Shown in pieces: positions 11,422-19,700 of a stretch of 64,000 bases of DNA (positions are counted from its first letter, which is position 1; every line of letters starts with the position of its first letter). The DNA lies in contig NZ_MAYH01000034.1 of the NCBI RefSeq assembly GCF_001684975.1, positions 496,001 through 560,000 on the forward strand, in the 5' to 3' direction. A program made the translations under genes and the position numbers. The notes below the pieces were generated by a model. The model was not told the DNA's origin and searched no databases. It worked only from the letters and a program-made list of their open reading frames with translations. The stretch comes from Chryseobacterium artocarpi (GTDB taxonomy: Bacteria; Bacteroidota; Bacteroidia; Flavobacteriales; Weeksellaceae).

Positions 11422-11928
11422 TTAAGCTAAGAAGGCTAACGAGGATTTATCAGGGATTTTATTGATTAATTTAAAGCCATCGACCAGTTTAAAATTAATC
11501 ATACTAAACCTGTTGATCTTTTTAAATACGGTTGTTGTAAAATAGCTACCCATAAAAAATATCCATCCTTGTTTATCGGGTGTCGATCTAGCATCATCTA
11601 GATCATATGTGACAGATTCTGTATCACCGGAAATAGGGACGTTATTCTGAATATTGGTTTCACTAGATATTTTATGAGTGGAAATATTAGCAAAGCTTCT
11701 ATGCTGGTCATATTTACCATTCAAAGTTTTCATTCCCTGATAAAGATTTCTAGAGTCTGTTAAAGAGGTATTGGTACAGTGGGTGAGATTATTTTGTACA
11801 TCTGCATAGCATTGCAGTTCTGAGCTGCATATTGTAACAAGCAAAAATTTAGTGCTTAATTTCTCTATAGTCAGCATTAGCAATAAGAGTGCTAGGCTAC
11901 TACAGGAAAAAAAATAAATTCTATCCAT
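11422..11928 (-). CDS. Hypothetical protein, possibly exported
   Basis: 168 residues from the ATG at 11926-11928, or 176 from an in-frame start at 11952. The shorter form is preferred because a promoter-like TATATTTG at 11952-11959 would overlap the longer start. There is a hydrophobic stretch at residues ~5-35 (many Leu and Cys), then a polar region. I recognise no domain, and no sorting signal is visible. It lies between the rplL terminator and the secreted-protein pair. Codon content is AT-rich like its surroundings. It could be a poorly conserved or spurious gene; the well-placed promoter-like site is the main argument for it. Confidence 0.45.
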   Translation of the reverse strand: MDRIYFFSCSSLALLLLMLTIEKLSTKFLLVTICSSELQCYADVQNNLTHCTNTSLTDSRNLYQGMKTLNGKYDQHRSFANISTHKISSETNIQNNVPISGDTESVTYDLDDARSTPDKQGWIFFMGSYFTTTVFKKINRFSMINFKLVDGFKLINKIPDKSSLAFLA

Positions 11929-11951
11929 TTGTGTTGTGTTTTTTCCTATCA

Positions 11952-11959
11952 CAAATATA
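11952..11959 (-). promoter_or_regulatory. Candidate -7 element for the gene at 11422-11928
   Basis: TATATTTG on the minus strand matches TAnnTTTG and would give a leader of about 17 nt to the ATG at 11928. The -33 element is not clear. It lies in a very AT-rich 250-bp stretch downstream of rplL. Confidence 0.4.
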
Positions 11960-12154
11960 GTATTTTTTCAAACAAAACAATATTTTAATAACAAAAACAT
12001 ATCGATTCAAACAAAAACACAATATTAAAAACAAAATAAACAATGAATAAATGATTAATTAATAATAATAAATATATTATTACATTATAAGGTGCAATAA
12101 TATATTAATACATTTAAGAAATAAATTATCATTAAAAAATTACAAACAAAAAAA

Positions 12155-12175
12155 GCCTGAGCATTTTGCTCAGGC
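12155..12175 (-). terminator. Strong terminator after rplL
   Basis: Perfect 9-bp stem GCCTGAGCA / TGCTCAGGC with a 3-nt loop, followed on the minus strand by a run of seven T. It lies 27 bp past the rplL stop and closes the rplKAJL transcript before the cargo genes and rpoB. Confidence 0.92.
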
Positions 12176-12201
12176 TTCTTATATTTATAATAAAATTGAA
12201 A

Positions 12202-12570
12202 TTACTTCAATTCTACTTCAGCACCAGCTTCTTCTAATTGCTTCTTAAGAGCTTCAGCTTCGTCTTTAGAAACTCCTTCTTTGATTGGAGCAGGAGCACC
12301 GTCTACGATGTCTTTAGCTTCTTTAAGACCAGCACCAGTTAAATCTTTTACTAATTTAACGATAGCTAATTTAGAAGCACCTGCAGACTTAAGAATTACG
12401 TCGAATTCAGTCTTTTCTTCAGCAGCTTCACCTGCTCCACCTGCAGCAACAACTACAGCAGCAGCAGCTGGCTCAATTCCGTACTCATCCTTAAGGATAG
12501 TAGCTAATTCGTTTACGTCTTTTACAGTTAGGTTTACTAGCGTTTCAGCTAAATTTTTTAAATCTGACAT
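12202..12570 (-). CDS. rplL: 50S ribosomal protein L7/L12 (bL12)
   Basis: 122 residues, the usual size. It has an N-terminal dimerisation helix region, an Ala/Gly-rich hinge (residues ~36-52) and the conserved C-terminal factor-binding domain with [19 protein letters not shown]. It forms the stalk with L10 and recruits translational GTPases. Last gene of the rplK-rplA-rplJ-rplL run, 46 bp after rplJ. Confidence 0.98.
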   Translation of the reverse strand: MSDLKNLAETLVNLTVKDVNELATILKDEYGIEPAAAAVVVAAGGAGEAAEEKTEFDVILKSAGASKLAIVKLVKDLTGAGLKEAKDIVDGAPAPIKEGVSKDEAEALKKQLEEAGAEVELK

Positions 12571-12616
12571 TGTTGTAATGTTTTTGTTGATTATTTATTT
12601 AATTTTTTGAGTATAA

Positions 12617-13204
12617 TTATTCAGCACTTGTTTCTTCAGTGCTTTCTGCAGCAGCTTCAGGAGCTTCAGCAGCAGGAGTTTCTTCAACTACAGGAGCAAC
12701 TTCTTCAGCTTTAGCTTCTACAGTTTCAGGTTTGTTTTGAAGAGCAGAAACAACTCTTTGGATTGGAGACTGAAGTAATCCGATGATTTCACCGATCATT
12801 TCTTCTCTAGACTTGATGTTAGCCAACATGTCTAGGTTGTTGTCACCTAAGTAGAAAGTTTCCTGAACAAAAGCAGACTTTAAAGCTGGCTTTTCTTCTT
12901 TCTTTCTGAATCCTTGGATTAACTTAGCAGGAGCGTTTGCTGTATCAGCAATCATCAACGCTGAGTTTCCTTTGAAAGTAGGGAACATTTCAGAGTAATC
13001 TACTCCTTCAATTTGTTCCATTGCTTTCTGTAAAAGTGTATTTTTTACAACTTTTACTTTGATATTTTGCTTGAAAGCCTGTCTTCTGAAGTCAGAAGAT
13101 TTACCAGCGTTCAAACCGTCTAAATCTGCTACGTATACTACTTTTGCATCCTGAAGCAAATCTTTGATCTCTTGTATTGCTACAACTTTTTGGTCTTTTG
13201 TCAT
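12617..13204 (-). CDS. rplJ: 50S ribosomal protein L10 (uL10) with acidic C-terminal tail
   Basis: 195 residues; the stalk-base protein that holds L7/L12 dimers. The first ~155 residues align with the usual L10 fold (VVYVADLDGLNAGKSSDFRR near the N-terminus). The last ~40 residues are a low-complexity Glu/Ala/Pro-rich extension (from about ETVEAKAEEVAPVVEE to the end), absent from E. coli L10 (about 165 residues). It lies 17 bp after rplA and 46 bp before rplL. In other bacteria L10 with L12 represses its own operon by binding the leader; no such site was identified here. Confidence 0.97.
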   Translation of the reverse strand: MTKDQKVVAIQEIKDLLQDAKVVYVADLDGLNAGKSSDFRRQAFKQNIKVKVVKNTLLQKAMEQIEGVDYSEMFPTFKGNSALMIADTANAPAKLIQGFRKKEEKPALKSAFVQETFYLGDNNLDMLANIKSREEMIGEIIGLLQSPIQRVVSALQNKPETVEAKAEEVAPVVEETPAAEAPEAAAESTEETSAE

Positions 13205-13221
13205 TGTCTTAAGGATTATTA

Positions 13222-13914
13222 TTAGTTAACAGATTTAGTATCAATTGCAATACCTGGGCTCATTGTAGAAGACAAATAGATAGACTTCACATAAGTTCCT
13301 TTAGCAGCAGTTGGCTTCATTTTGATCAATGTAGAGATCAATTCCTGCGCATTTTCTTTGATCTTAGCAGCATCGAAAGATACTTTACCAATACCAGCGT
13401 GGATGATACCATACTTGTCTACTTTGAAATCAATTTTACCTGCTTTCACTTCAGTTACTGCTTTACCAATTTCCATTGTTACAGTTCCTGATTTAGGGTT
13501 TGGCATTAGACCTCTTGGACCTAACACTCTACCTAATGGACCTAATTTACCCATTACAGCTGGCATAGTAACGATAACGTCAACATCTGTCCAACCTTCT
13601 TTAATTTTTTGTAAATATTCGTCAAGACCTACATAATCAGCACCAGCAGCTTTAGCTTCTGCTTCTTTATCTGGAGTTACTAAAGCTAAAACTTTAACAT
13701 CTTTACCAGTACCGTGAGGAAGAGATACAACACCTCTTACCATTTGGTTTGCTTTTCTAGGGTCTACTCCTAATCTTACAGCGATATCTACTGAAGCATC
13801 AAACTTTGTAGTGTTCACTTCTTTTACAAGAGCTGAACCTTCTTCAAGGTTATAGATTCTTCCTTTTTCTACTTTGCTTAAAGCTTCCTTTTGCTTTTTA
13901 GTCAATTTTGCCAT
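13222..13914 (-). CDS. rplA: 50S ribosomal protein L1 (uL1)
   Basis: 230 residues, the normal length. Conserved [10 protein letters not shown] and [10 protein letters not shown] segments are near residue 130-145. It forms the mobile L1 stalk of the 50S subunit and guides E-site tRNA release. It lies 12 bp after rplK, in the same transcript. Confidence 0.98.
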   Translation of the reverse strand: MAKLTKKQKEALSKVEKGRIYNLEEGSALVKEVNTTKFDASVDIAVRLGVDPRKANQMVRGVVSLPHGTGKDVKVLALVTPDKEAEAKAAGADYVGLDEYLQKIKEGWTDVDVIVTMPAVMGKLGPLGRVLGPRGLMPNPKSGTVTMEIGKAVTEVKAGKIDFKVDKYGIIHAGIGKVSFDAAKIKENAQELISTLIKMKPTAAKGTYVKSIYLSSTMSPGIAIDTKSVN

Positions 13915-13926
13915 TTCTAAATAGTT

Positions 13927-14373
13927 TTAAGCGTTAAAAGTTGGTTTAGCTCCTGTTACTCTTAATCCCATAGATCTAGCAGTACCTGCAACCATAGAAA
14001 CCGCAGAGTCCATTGTGAAACAGTTAAGATCCGCCATTTTATCTTCAGCGATTTTCTTTACTTGTTCCCAAGTTACAGAACCTACTTTGTTTCTGTTTGG
14101 TTCACCAGAACCTCCCTTGATTTTAGCCGCATCCATTAACTGGATCGCTGCAGGTGGAGTTTTAATAACGAATTCAAAAGATTTGTCTTCGTATACTGTA
14201 ATTACTACAGGTAAAACTTGCCCTGGCTTATCTTGGGTTCTTCCGTTAAATTGCTTACAAAACTCCATGATGTTCACACCTGCAGAACCCAATGCTGGAC
14301 CTACTGGTGGAGAAGGGTTAGCTGCGCCACCTTTCACCTGAAGCTTTACCATTTTAAAGACTTTCTTAGCCAT
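13927..14373 (-). CDS. rplK: 50S ribosomal protein L11 (uL11)
   Basis: 148 residues. The N-terminal domain has the proline-rich [10 protein letters not shown] segment and the C-terminal RNA-binding domain has [10 protein letters not shown]. It binds the GTPase-associated region of 23S rRNA. First gene of the rplKAJL transcript, with its own promoter candidate at 14471-14501. In many bacteria nusG directly precedes it; here three secreted-protein genes intervene. Confidence 0.98.
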   Translation of the reverse strand: MAKKVFKMVKLQVKGGAANPSPPVGPALGSAGVNIMEFCKQFNGRTQDKPGQVLPVVITVYEDKSFEFVIKTPPAAIQLMDAAKIKGGSGEPNRNKVGSVTWEQVKKIAEDKMADLNCFTMDSAVSMVAGTARSMGLRVTGAKPTFNA

Positions 14374-14470
14374 TGTTTGTTTTTTAAATTTGAATAATTA
14401 ATGAGTTTGGAAGCATTTATTATTCAGCAGGTTATCTTACTCACCTATGATAAGCCTACTTTTTGGACTG

Positions 14471-14501
14471 CAAAAGTATAAAATATTTTTGAAACTACAA
14501 A
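14471..14501 (-). promoter_or_regulatory. Candidate rplK promoter
   Basis: On the minus strand TTTG (14498-14501), a 19-nt spacer and TACTTTTG (14471-14478) match the Bacteroidetes promoter form. The predicted leader to rplK is about 90 nt. Confidence 0.6.
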
Positions 14502-14670
14502 CGGATAACGCTGATTTTTAAAAAGTTTTATGTTTTTTTTCTGAAAATCATTTTCAAGCTCAATAGTTTATAAGCTCTATGGTTTAGTATTCAGAAGTGA
14601 AATTAAAAAATCATAACATTACCTGAATTATCTAACGCTATTTTAGGACGTGACAATTATTTACATTAAA

Positions 14671-14700
14671 AAGCCAGACTACTTTTCAATAGCCTGGCTT
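14671..14700 (-). terminator. Terminator after the secreted-protein trio
   Basis: Stem AAGCCAG / CTGGCTT extended by CTA/TAG across one mismatch, with a short T run on the minus strand. It lies 32 bp after the stop at 14733. Confidence 0.8.
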
Positions 14701-14732
14701 TTTCCTTTATACTTGTTTTTGTGTTTTCCTAT

Positions 14733-15401
14733 TTAAAAACCGGATGGTTTATTAATAGTTTGTGTTGATCCATCAGTTCCTTTCAGATCTGCATTGATAT
14801 CATTAATGTTATGTTTTGTAATCAATCTTTTATAAACCATCAGATAAAGATCCACTGTAAAATTGTTATAATCTCTTTGCAGACCTGCAGATGTATTGGC
14901 AATAATTCTACTGTCTGTAAATCTAGCTCTGATATGCCAGGTTCCATTACTTTTGAATGCTACAACATCAGGAGACCCCTGTTTATTATCATTCACTCCA
15001 TTATTACCATAATCAAGCATCACATTTGTATTCCAATTATTAAGTTTGAAAGAATAGTTATGAAGCACAACCAGGAAATTATTCGTATCTATTTTTGTAT
15101 CATAATCTGCAATACCGTCTCCTGAAACATTCGTAAGGGTAAGTTTAATATAATTGAATAATCCACTGCTTTCTAAATTCGGATCATAAATTTGTAATGC
15201 ATTTTCTGATGTAGCCAAAAAACTTCCTCCAGTCATCGTAGGTTCTCCAGGATTTCTAAGGTATAAGGAATTAGTATATGTTTTACCATTTACATCAAGT
15301 GTTTCTGTAGGTTTATCTGTTTTGATTCCTACTCTACCGGTCTGGGCATTGAAAAATACACCCAACCCTATCATCATTGTAATATAAATTTTTCTTATCA
15401 T
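14733..15401 (-). CDS. Small secreted protein, third of three tandem paralogues
   Basis: 222 residues of unknown function. Signal peptide at 1-19 (ending FFNAQ), then the head motif VGIKTDKPTETLDVNG. A mid-protein motif YDTKIDTNNFLVVLHNYSF (near residues 99-117) corresponds to FDTKINSKKFLVVISSFGF and LNTGLDADKYVVAITGAVF in the two upstream genes. GTWHIRARF then matches their GTTWKLKADY-type segments. No T9SS sorting domain is seen. It lies 6 bp from the neighbour at 15408 and is clearly in one transcript with it. Probably an exported, beta-rich protein; function not assignable. Confidence 0.75.
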   Translation of the reverse strand: MIRKIYITMMIGLGVFFNAQTGRVGIKTDKPTETLDVNGKTYTNSLYLRNPGEPTMTGGSFLATSENALQIYDPNLESSGLFNYIKLTLTNVSGDGIADYDTKIDTNNFLVVLHNYSFKLNNWNTNVMLDYGNNGVNDNKQGSPDVVAFKSNGTWHIRARFTDSRIIANTSAGLQRDYNNFTVDLYLMVYKRLITKHNINDINADLKGTDGSTQTINKPSGF

Positions 15402-15407
15402 GTTTTA

Positions 15408-16052
15408 TTATTGAAGCCCAAGAGGCGTATTGGTTGATACTCCGGAAAAAGAAGGTGATGCTGATGCTGAAACTGAGCCAGTAACTGTTCCCCAATCTTT
15501 TATCAATGATTTTTCAAATACATTTAAGGTAAGAGTCCATGTTCCGTTTTGTGCAGATACTGTACCCGCTCCTTTAAAACTTAAATTAATAGCCTGATAA
15601 GTTTTTCCATCTTTCTGTACTTTTGTTACCTCAGTAGAATATGCACCATATAATCTTGAGGTAGAATTAGTAGTAGCTGATACGGCATCAGAAAAAACAG
15701 CTCCTGTAATAGCAACTACATATTTATCAGCATCCAATCCGGTATTTAGATTGACAACTTCATCTTGTTTTACATTTTTCAAAACAACGGTATACATATT
15801 TACCGGAGCTACATTACGAAGGGTAATATCCAATAGTTTAACTTTTCCTACTGGTGAGCTGTCTTTTGAACGAGTAAGTAATAAATAATTTCCTTTTGCT
15901 GTAGTATTTTCAGTATCCACTAAATAAGATTCTACTAAGGTTTCACCTTCAACATCTAAAGTTCCTTTTGGATTAGCTGTATTAATTCCAACCTGAGCTT
16001 TTAAGCCAAAAGAGGCAACAGCCACAAAGAATAATGCGGTAATTTTTTTCAT
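15408..16052 (-). CDS. Small secreted protein, second of three tandem paralogues
   Basis: 214 residues. Signal peptide 1-19 (ending GLKAQ), head motif VGINTANPKGTLDVEG, a hydrophobic-alternating strand region with LNTGLDADKYVVAITGAVF near residues 104-122, then GTWTLTLNVFEKSL. The tail is Ser-rich (SVSASASPSFSG) and low-complexity. Domain order is the same as its neighbours but overall identity is low, so the duplication is old. It lies 17 bp from the first gene and 6 bp from the third. No known domain was recognised beyond the head motif. Confidence 0.75.
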   Translation of the reverse strand: MKKITALFFVAVASFGLKAQVGINTANPKGTLDVEGETLVESYLVDTENTTAKGNYLLLTRSKDSSPVGKVKLLDITLRNVAPVNMYTVVLKNVKQDEVVNLNTGLDADKYVVAITGAVFSDAVSATTNSTSRLYGAYSTEVTKVQKDGKTYQAINLSFKGAGTVSAQNGTWTLTLNVFEKSLIKDWGTVTGSVSASASPSFSGVSTNTPLGLQ

Positions 16053-16069
16053 TATGATATTATGTTTTT

Positions 16070-16690
16070 TTATTGAATTAAAGGAGCAGCTGCTGCACCT
16101 GTTGTGGAAGCTTTCATATCTTGAGTAGAATTAACTTCTCTTGCATATGATCTATCATAAACCAATAGGTTCAGAGTCCATTCTCCGGTAGGCAATGTAG
16201 ATGCTGGAGAAAAACCTTCATAATCTGCCTTTAATTTCCAGGTTGTCCCTGTTGAATAAGCAAATATCTGAGGTACCGGAGTAACCCAATCTGCAGTATT
16301 GGTTCTTATTGGTTGAGTAAATCCGAAAGAAGAGATTACGACCAGAAATTTTTTAGAATTAATTTTGGTATCAAATTCATTTACCCAATCTTTATCTGAA
16401 GGATCACAAGCAATCTTAAACTGAATAATATTAATAGGTGCCGGTGAATTAGGAACAAAAGAGTCATTATATGCTGTAATTTTATTCTCTGGTACCGGGG
16501 ATTTGATAATGAAAGTATAGTTTTCGCTAGCACCCAGTTTTTCCATTGGCTTTTTGAAAACCATTCCTGACGTTTTCATGGTCCCATTAACAGTAAGTTC
16601 CTTTTCCGGTTTTTCAGTATTAATACCAACTTGAGCACTCATGAATACTGTTGTACTCATAAAAAGAATCGTCGAAATAATTTTTGTCAT
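16070..16690 (-). CDS. Small secreted protein, first of three tandem paralogues
   Basis: 206 residues. Signal peptide 1-19 (ending FMSAQ), head motif VGINTEKPEKELTVNG, then FDTKINSKKFLVVISSFGF near residues 104-122 and GEWTLNLLVYDRSY. The tail is short and Ala/Thr-rich. It is the promoter-proximal gene of the trio, with about 630 bp of AT-rich non-coding DNA upstream including a palindrome at 16764-16785. The trio separates nusG from rplK. Function unknown; its output is exported, and the shared architecture suggests partners or variants of one surface structure (inference). Confidence 0.75.
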   Translation of the reverse strand: MTKIISTILFMSTTVFMSAQVGINTEKPEKELTVNGTMKTSGMVFKKPMEKLGASENYTFIIKSPVPENKITAYNDSFVPNSPAPINIIQFKIACDPSDKDWVNEFDTKINSKKFLVVISSFGFTQPIRTNTADWVTPVPQIFAYSTGTTWKLKADYEGFSPASTLPTGEWTLNLLVYDRSYAREVNSTQDMKASTTGAAAAPLIQ

Positions 16691-17323
16691 TGTGTAGTGT
16701 GTTTAATTTTTAACGTTTCTCTTAAAAACACCATGGTTTAAATTTAAAACTCAAGAATGTTCCGTACATGTGCTGAGCCATGTACTAAATGAGAAAATAG
16801 AAAGTTTTATGGGTTAATTATCGAGTAAGTTGCAATAAGCATGCCATATATAGGAAAGGAAAGCCTAGGAAAGTCCATGAATAAAGGAAAATATAATTTT
16901 ATCTCAACTATGTGATTAATAAATATCATCTAATCCCTTTGTATAGGCACTACACTTTAGTTTAGTTTTTAAATTTTTAATAAAAAAATATTTAAAAAAT
17001 TATTTAAAATTAAATAAACACTAAAAAATATATCTGTTTTTTTTCAATAATTAATTATTATAGAAAATTAAACTTTTGAATCTTACTAAATTTTGTTCAT
17101 ATATATGCTTGAACATGATTAGAAATCAATGAATGATAACCTAATCTAAGCTGTATACCTACAACCTATTTTTCACATCACATACATGAAATTATATGTT
17201 TGTAATAAGTAATATTTCTAAAAAAACAAATGAACTGATTAAACTGATCGCATTACACAAAATTTATAAACAAAAAAAGACCGCTTAAATAGCAGTCTTT
17301 TTATATTTTATAAAGTATTGATT
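16691..17323. other. AT-rich gap upstream of the secreted-protein trio
   Basis: About 630 bp without a credible gene. It contains a perfect 7-bp inverted repeat, GTACATG(8 nt)CATGTAC, at 16764-16785, about 75 nt upstream of the trio's first ATG. The nusG terminator is near the other end. No good TAnnTTTG promoter was found for the trio; the palindrome could be an operator, which is inference. Confidence 0.5.
17275..17301 (-). terminator. Terminator after nusG
   Basis: Stem AAAAGAC / GTCTTTT, then one C-A mismatch, then GCT / AGC around a 5-nt loop, followed by T-rich sequence on the minus strand. It lies 22 bp past the nusG stop. Confidence 0.75.
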
Positions 17324-17866
17324 TTATACTTTTTCTACTTGCATGTAGCTTAATTCCATTGGAGTTTTTCTACCGAAGATTAATACAGAAACTTCAATTT
17401 TCTTTTTATCTTCAAGTATTTTTTCAACTGTACCATTGAATCCGTTGAAAGGACCATCGATCACTTTTACGTTTTCACCTACTACATAAGGAATTTCAAC
17501 ATCACTTGCGAATTCTGAAAGTTCATCCATTCTTCCAAGCATTCTGTTCACTTCTGATTTTCTCATTGGAACAGGATCTCCACCTTTAGTTAAACTTAAG
17601 AAAGAAATAACACCAGGGATGTTTTTGATAACGTGAGGAATCTCTCCCATCAGTTCAGCTTCAATCATCAAGTATCCAGGATAGTAAGGTCTCTCTTTAG
17701 GAACTTTTTTTCCGTTTCTAATCTGGATTACCTTTTCCATAGGAATAACCACTTGAGTAACGTACTGCTCAAACCCTAAACGTTTGATTTCTGTCTCAAT
17801 ATAGTTTTTCACTTTATTTTCCTGTCCGCTGATAGCTTTCAGCACATACCATTTCAATTCGCTCAT
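17324..17866 (-). CDS. nusG: Transcription termination/antitermination factor NusG
   Basis: 180 residues, the normal NusG length. The N-terminal NGN domain starts WYVLKAISGQENKVKNYIE and contains RPYYPGYLMIE. The C-terminal KOW domain has GPFNGFNGTVEKI. It binds RNA polymerase, suppresses pausing, and couples to Rho or to ribosomal S10. It lies 21 bp after secE. The run tuf - tRNA-Trp - secE - nusG is intact, but the next ancestral gene, rplK, is displaced by cargo. Confidence 0.97.
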   Translation of the reverse strand: MSELKWYVLKAISGQENKVKNYIETEIKRLGFEQYVTQVVIPMEKVIQIRNGKKVPKERPYYPGYLMIEAELMGEIPHVIKNIPGVISFLSLTKGGDPVPMRKSEVNRMLGRMDELSEFASDVEIPYVVGENVKVIDGPFNGFNGTVEKILEDKKKIEVSVLIFGRKTPMELSYMQVEKV

Positions 17867-17887
17867 TTTGGGAAAATACTTTTATAA

Positions 17888-18094
17888 TTAATTGAACAAG
17901 TTGATTAGCATACCAATGATGTTGCTAATTGCTTTTGAAAACAATTCATCAACTCCAAAAGTAAATAAAGCCAAGATCACTGTCGCAATAGTCACTACAA
18001 TTGTAGAAGACTGAAGGTCAGCCCATTTCGGCCATTCAACTTTATGTCTGAATTCGTTATAAGAACCTTTTAAAAAATCGACAAATGAACTCAT
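17888..18094 (-). CDS. secE: Preprotein translocase subunit SecE
   Basis: 68 residues, with an amphipathic N-terminal helix containing HKVEWPKW and one transmembrane helix (residues ~30-58), the short single-span form of SecE. It clamps SecY in the inner-membrane translocon. It starts 12 bp after tRNA-Trp and precedes nusG by 21 bp, the conserved secE-nusG pair. Confidence 0.95.
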   Translation of the reverse strand: MSSFVDFLKGSYNEFRHKVEWPKWADLQSSTIVVTIATVILALFTFGVDELFSKAISNIIGMLINLFN

Positions 18095-18106
18095 AATTTA
18101 TATTTG

Positions 18107-18177
18107 CACGGGCACAAGGATTCGAACCCTGATCAACGGTTTTGGAGACCGGTATCCTACCATTGGACGATGCCCGT
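18107..18177 (-). tRNA. tRNA-Trp (CCA)
   Basis: Cloverleaf on the minus strand with acceptor ACGGGCA / TGCCCGT, anticodon CCA at 18143-18145 in loop CTCCAAA, a GGTTCGAATCC T-arm and G as discriminator. The CCA end is not encoded. It lies between the tuf terminator and secE, so the secE-nusG transcript probably has to be cut to release it. Confidence 0.95.
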
Positions 18178-18184
18178 AGTTAAA

Positions 18185-18214
18185 AAGCTTCCGAGAGTTT
18201 CCTTTCGGAAGCTT
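18185..18214 (-). terminator. Terminator-like hairpin between tuf and tRNA-Trp
   Basis: Perfect 10-bp stem AAGCTTCCGA / TCGGAAGCTT with a 10-nt loop, followed on the minus strand by TTTTT. It lies 17 bp after the tuf stop and only 7 bp before the tRNA-Trp 5' end, so tRNA-Trp, secE and nusG would depend on read-through or on a promoter not recognised here. Confidence 0.85.
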
Positions 18215-18231
18215 AATTTATTTTAAGATGA

Positions 18232-19437
18232 TTAGTCTAAGATTTCAGTAACCTGACCTGAACCAACTGTTCTACCACCTTCTCTGATCGCGAATCTAAG
18301 ACCCTCGTTAAGAGCGATTGGTTGTAACAATTCTACAGTGATCTCTAAGTTATCACCAGGCATTACCATTTCTACACCTTCTGGTAAGAAGATCTCACCT
18401 GTAACGTCAGTAGTTCTTACGTAGAACTGAGGACGGTACTTGTTGTGGAATGGAGTGTGACGTCCACCTTCTTCTTTAGAAAGGATATAAACAGATGCTT
18501 TGAATTTCTTGTGAGGTTTCACAGAGTCTTTCTTAGCGATTACCATACCTCTCTTGATGTCAGTTTTTTCAATACCTCTCAACAATAGACCTACGTTATC
18601 ACCAGCTTCACCTCTGTCTAGGATTTTTCTGAACATCTCAACTCCTGTAATAGTAGAAGTTAATTTTTCTTCACCCATACCAACGATATCAACTGGATCT
18701 CCAGTGTTGATAACACCAGCCTCGATTCTACCAGTTGCTACAGTACCTCTACCTGTAATAGAGAATACGTCTTCGATTGGCATCAAGAATGGCTTGTCAG
18801 TATCTCTTACTGGCTCGTCGATCCACTCATCAACTGCATCCATAAGAGCTTCAACAGTTTTGAACCACTTATCTTCTGAGTCACCGTTAGTAGCTGCAGT
18901 AAGTGCTCCAAGAGCTGAACCTTGGATTACTGGAGAGTTATCTCCATCAAAGTCATAAGTAGCTAATAGATCTCTAAGTTCCATTTCAACAAGCTCTAAC
19001 AATTCTGGATCATCCACCATGTCAACTTTGTTCATGAAAACAACGATCTTAGGTACGTTTACCTGACGGCAAAGTAGGATATGTTCTCTAGTTTGAGGCA
19101 TTGGACCATCAGTTGCAGCACATACTACGATAGCTCCATCCATCTGAGCAGCACCAGTTACCATGTTCTTAACATAGTCGGCGTGACCTGGACAGTCAAC
19201 GTGAGCATAGTGTCTTTTTACAGTTTCATACTCGATGTGAGCAGTATTGATAGTGATCCCTCTTTCTTTTTCTTCTGGAGCAGAGTCAATTGAAGAGAAG
19301 TCTTTTTTCTCAGCAAGACCTTTGCTAGCTAATACAGCAGAAATAGCAGCTGTAAGAGTAGTTTTACCATGGTCAACGTGACCAATAGTACCAATGTTCA
19401 AGTGTGGTTTGTTACGATTAAACGTTTCCTTTGCCAT
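18232..19437 (-). CDS. tuf: Elongation factor Tu
   Basis: 401 residues. The GTPase domain has P-loop GHVDHGKT near residues 19-26, the DCPGH switch II motif near 81-85 and NKVD near 136-139, followed by beta-barrel domains 2 and 3. It delivers aminoacyl-tRNA to the ribosome. Only one tuf is in the window. In the ancestral cluster the tRNAs Thr-Tyr-Gly-Thr lie directly upstream; here they are about 8 kb away beyond the efflux operon. It has its own promoter candidate at 19481-19508. Confidence 0.99.
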   Translation of the reverse strand: MAKETFNRNKPHLNIGTIGHVDHGKTTLTAAISAVLASKGLAEKKDFSSIDSAPEEKERGITINTAHIEYETVKRHYAHVDCPGHADYVKNMVTGAAQMDGAIVVCAATDGPMPQTREHILLCRQVNVPKIVVFMNKVDMVDDPELLELVEMELRDLLATYDFDGDNSPVIQGSALGALTAATNGDSEDKWFKTVEALMDAVDEWIDEPVRDTDKPFLMPIEDVFSITGRGTVATGRIEAGVINTGDPVDIVGMGEEKLTSTITGVEMFRKILDRGEAGDNVGLLLRGIEKTDIKRGMVIAKKDSVKPHKKFKASVYILSKEEGGRHTPFHNKYRPQFYVRTTDVTGEIFLPEGVEMVMPGDNLEITVELLQPIALNEGLRFAIREGGRTVGSGQVTEILD

Positions 19438-19480
19438 GATTTAAAATTATTTATTTATTGTTTTTCAAATTTTCGGTGTG

Positions 19481-19508
19481 CAAATATAATGAATTTTTAA
19501 ATACCAAA
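19481..19508 (-). promoter_or_regulatory. Candidate tuf promoter
   Basis: On the minus strand TTTG (19505-19508), a 16-nt spacer, then TATATTTG (19481-19488), a good Bacteroidetes promoter match. The predicted leader is about 35-40 nt. Confidence 0.65.
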
Positions 19509-19650
19509 AACTTTTTATTCAAAAAACTTTCAATATTCTCATCCGATGAAGGACAAACCTTATATTTCGATGCATTGAGACTGCAAATTTACACATTTTT
19601 CCGGATTGAAAAAATCTTTCTTAGACCTTTTATATGACCTTTCATGAAAA

Positions 19651-19677
19651 AGCCTGAAATACAGAATATTCCAGGCT
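19651..19677 (-). terminator. Terminator of the RND efflux operon
   Basis: Inverted repeat AGCCTG / CAGGCT, extended with imperfect A-T pairs, followed on the minus strand by TTTTT. It lies 24 bp after the stop of the permease gene. Confidence 0.75.
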
Positions 19678-19700
19678 CAATTAATATATAAAATGAAAGA

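Larger units (their letters stand above)
14374..14732. other. Gap between rplK and the secreted-protein trio
   Basis: About 360 bp without a gene. It holds the rplK promoter candidate (14471-14501), the terminator of the trio (14671-14700) and about 100 nt of rplK leader. Nothing else is recognised. Confidence 0.6.

Noticed and set aside
12281..12610. Plus-strand ORF opposite rplL
   Set aside because: Antisense shadow of rplL with Ala/Thr-rich composition caused by the L12 hinge codons.
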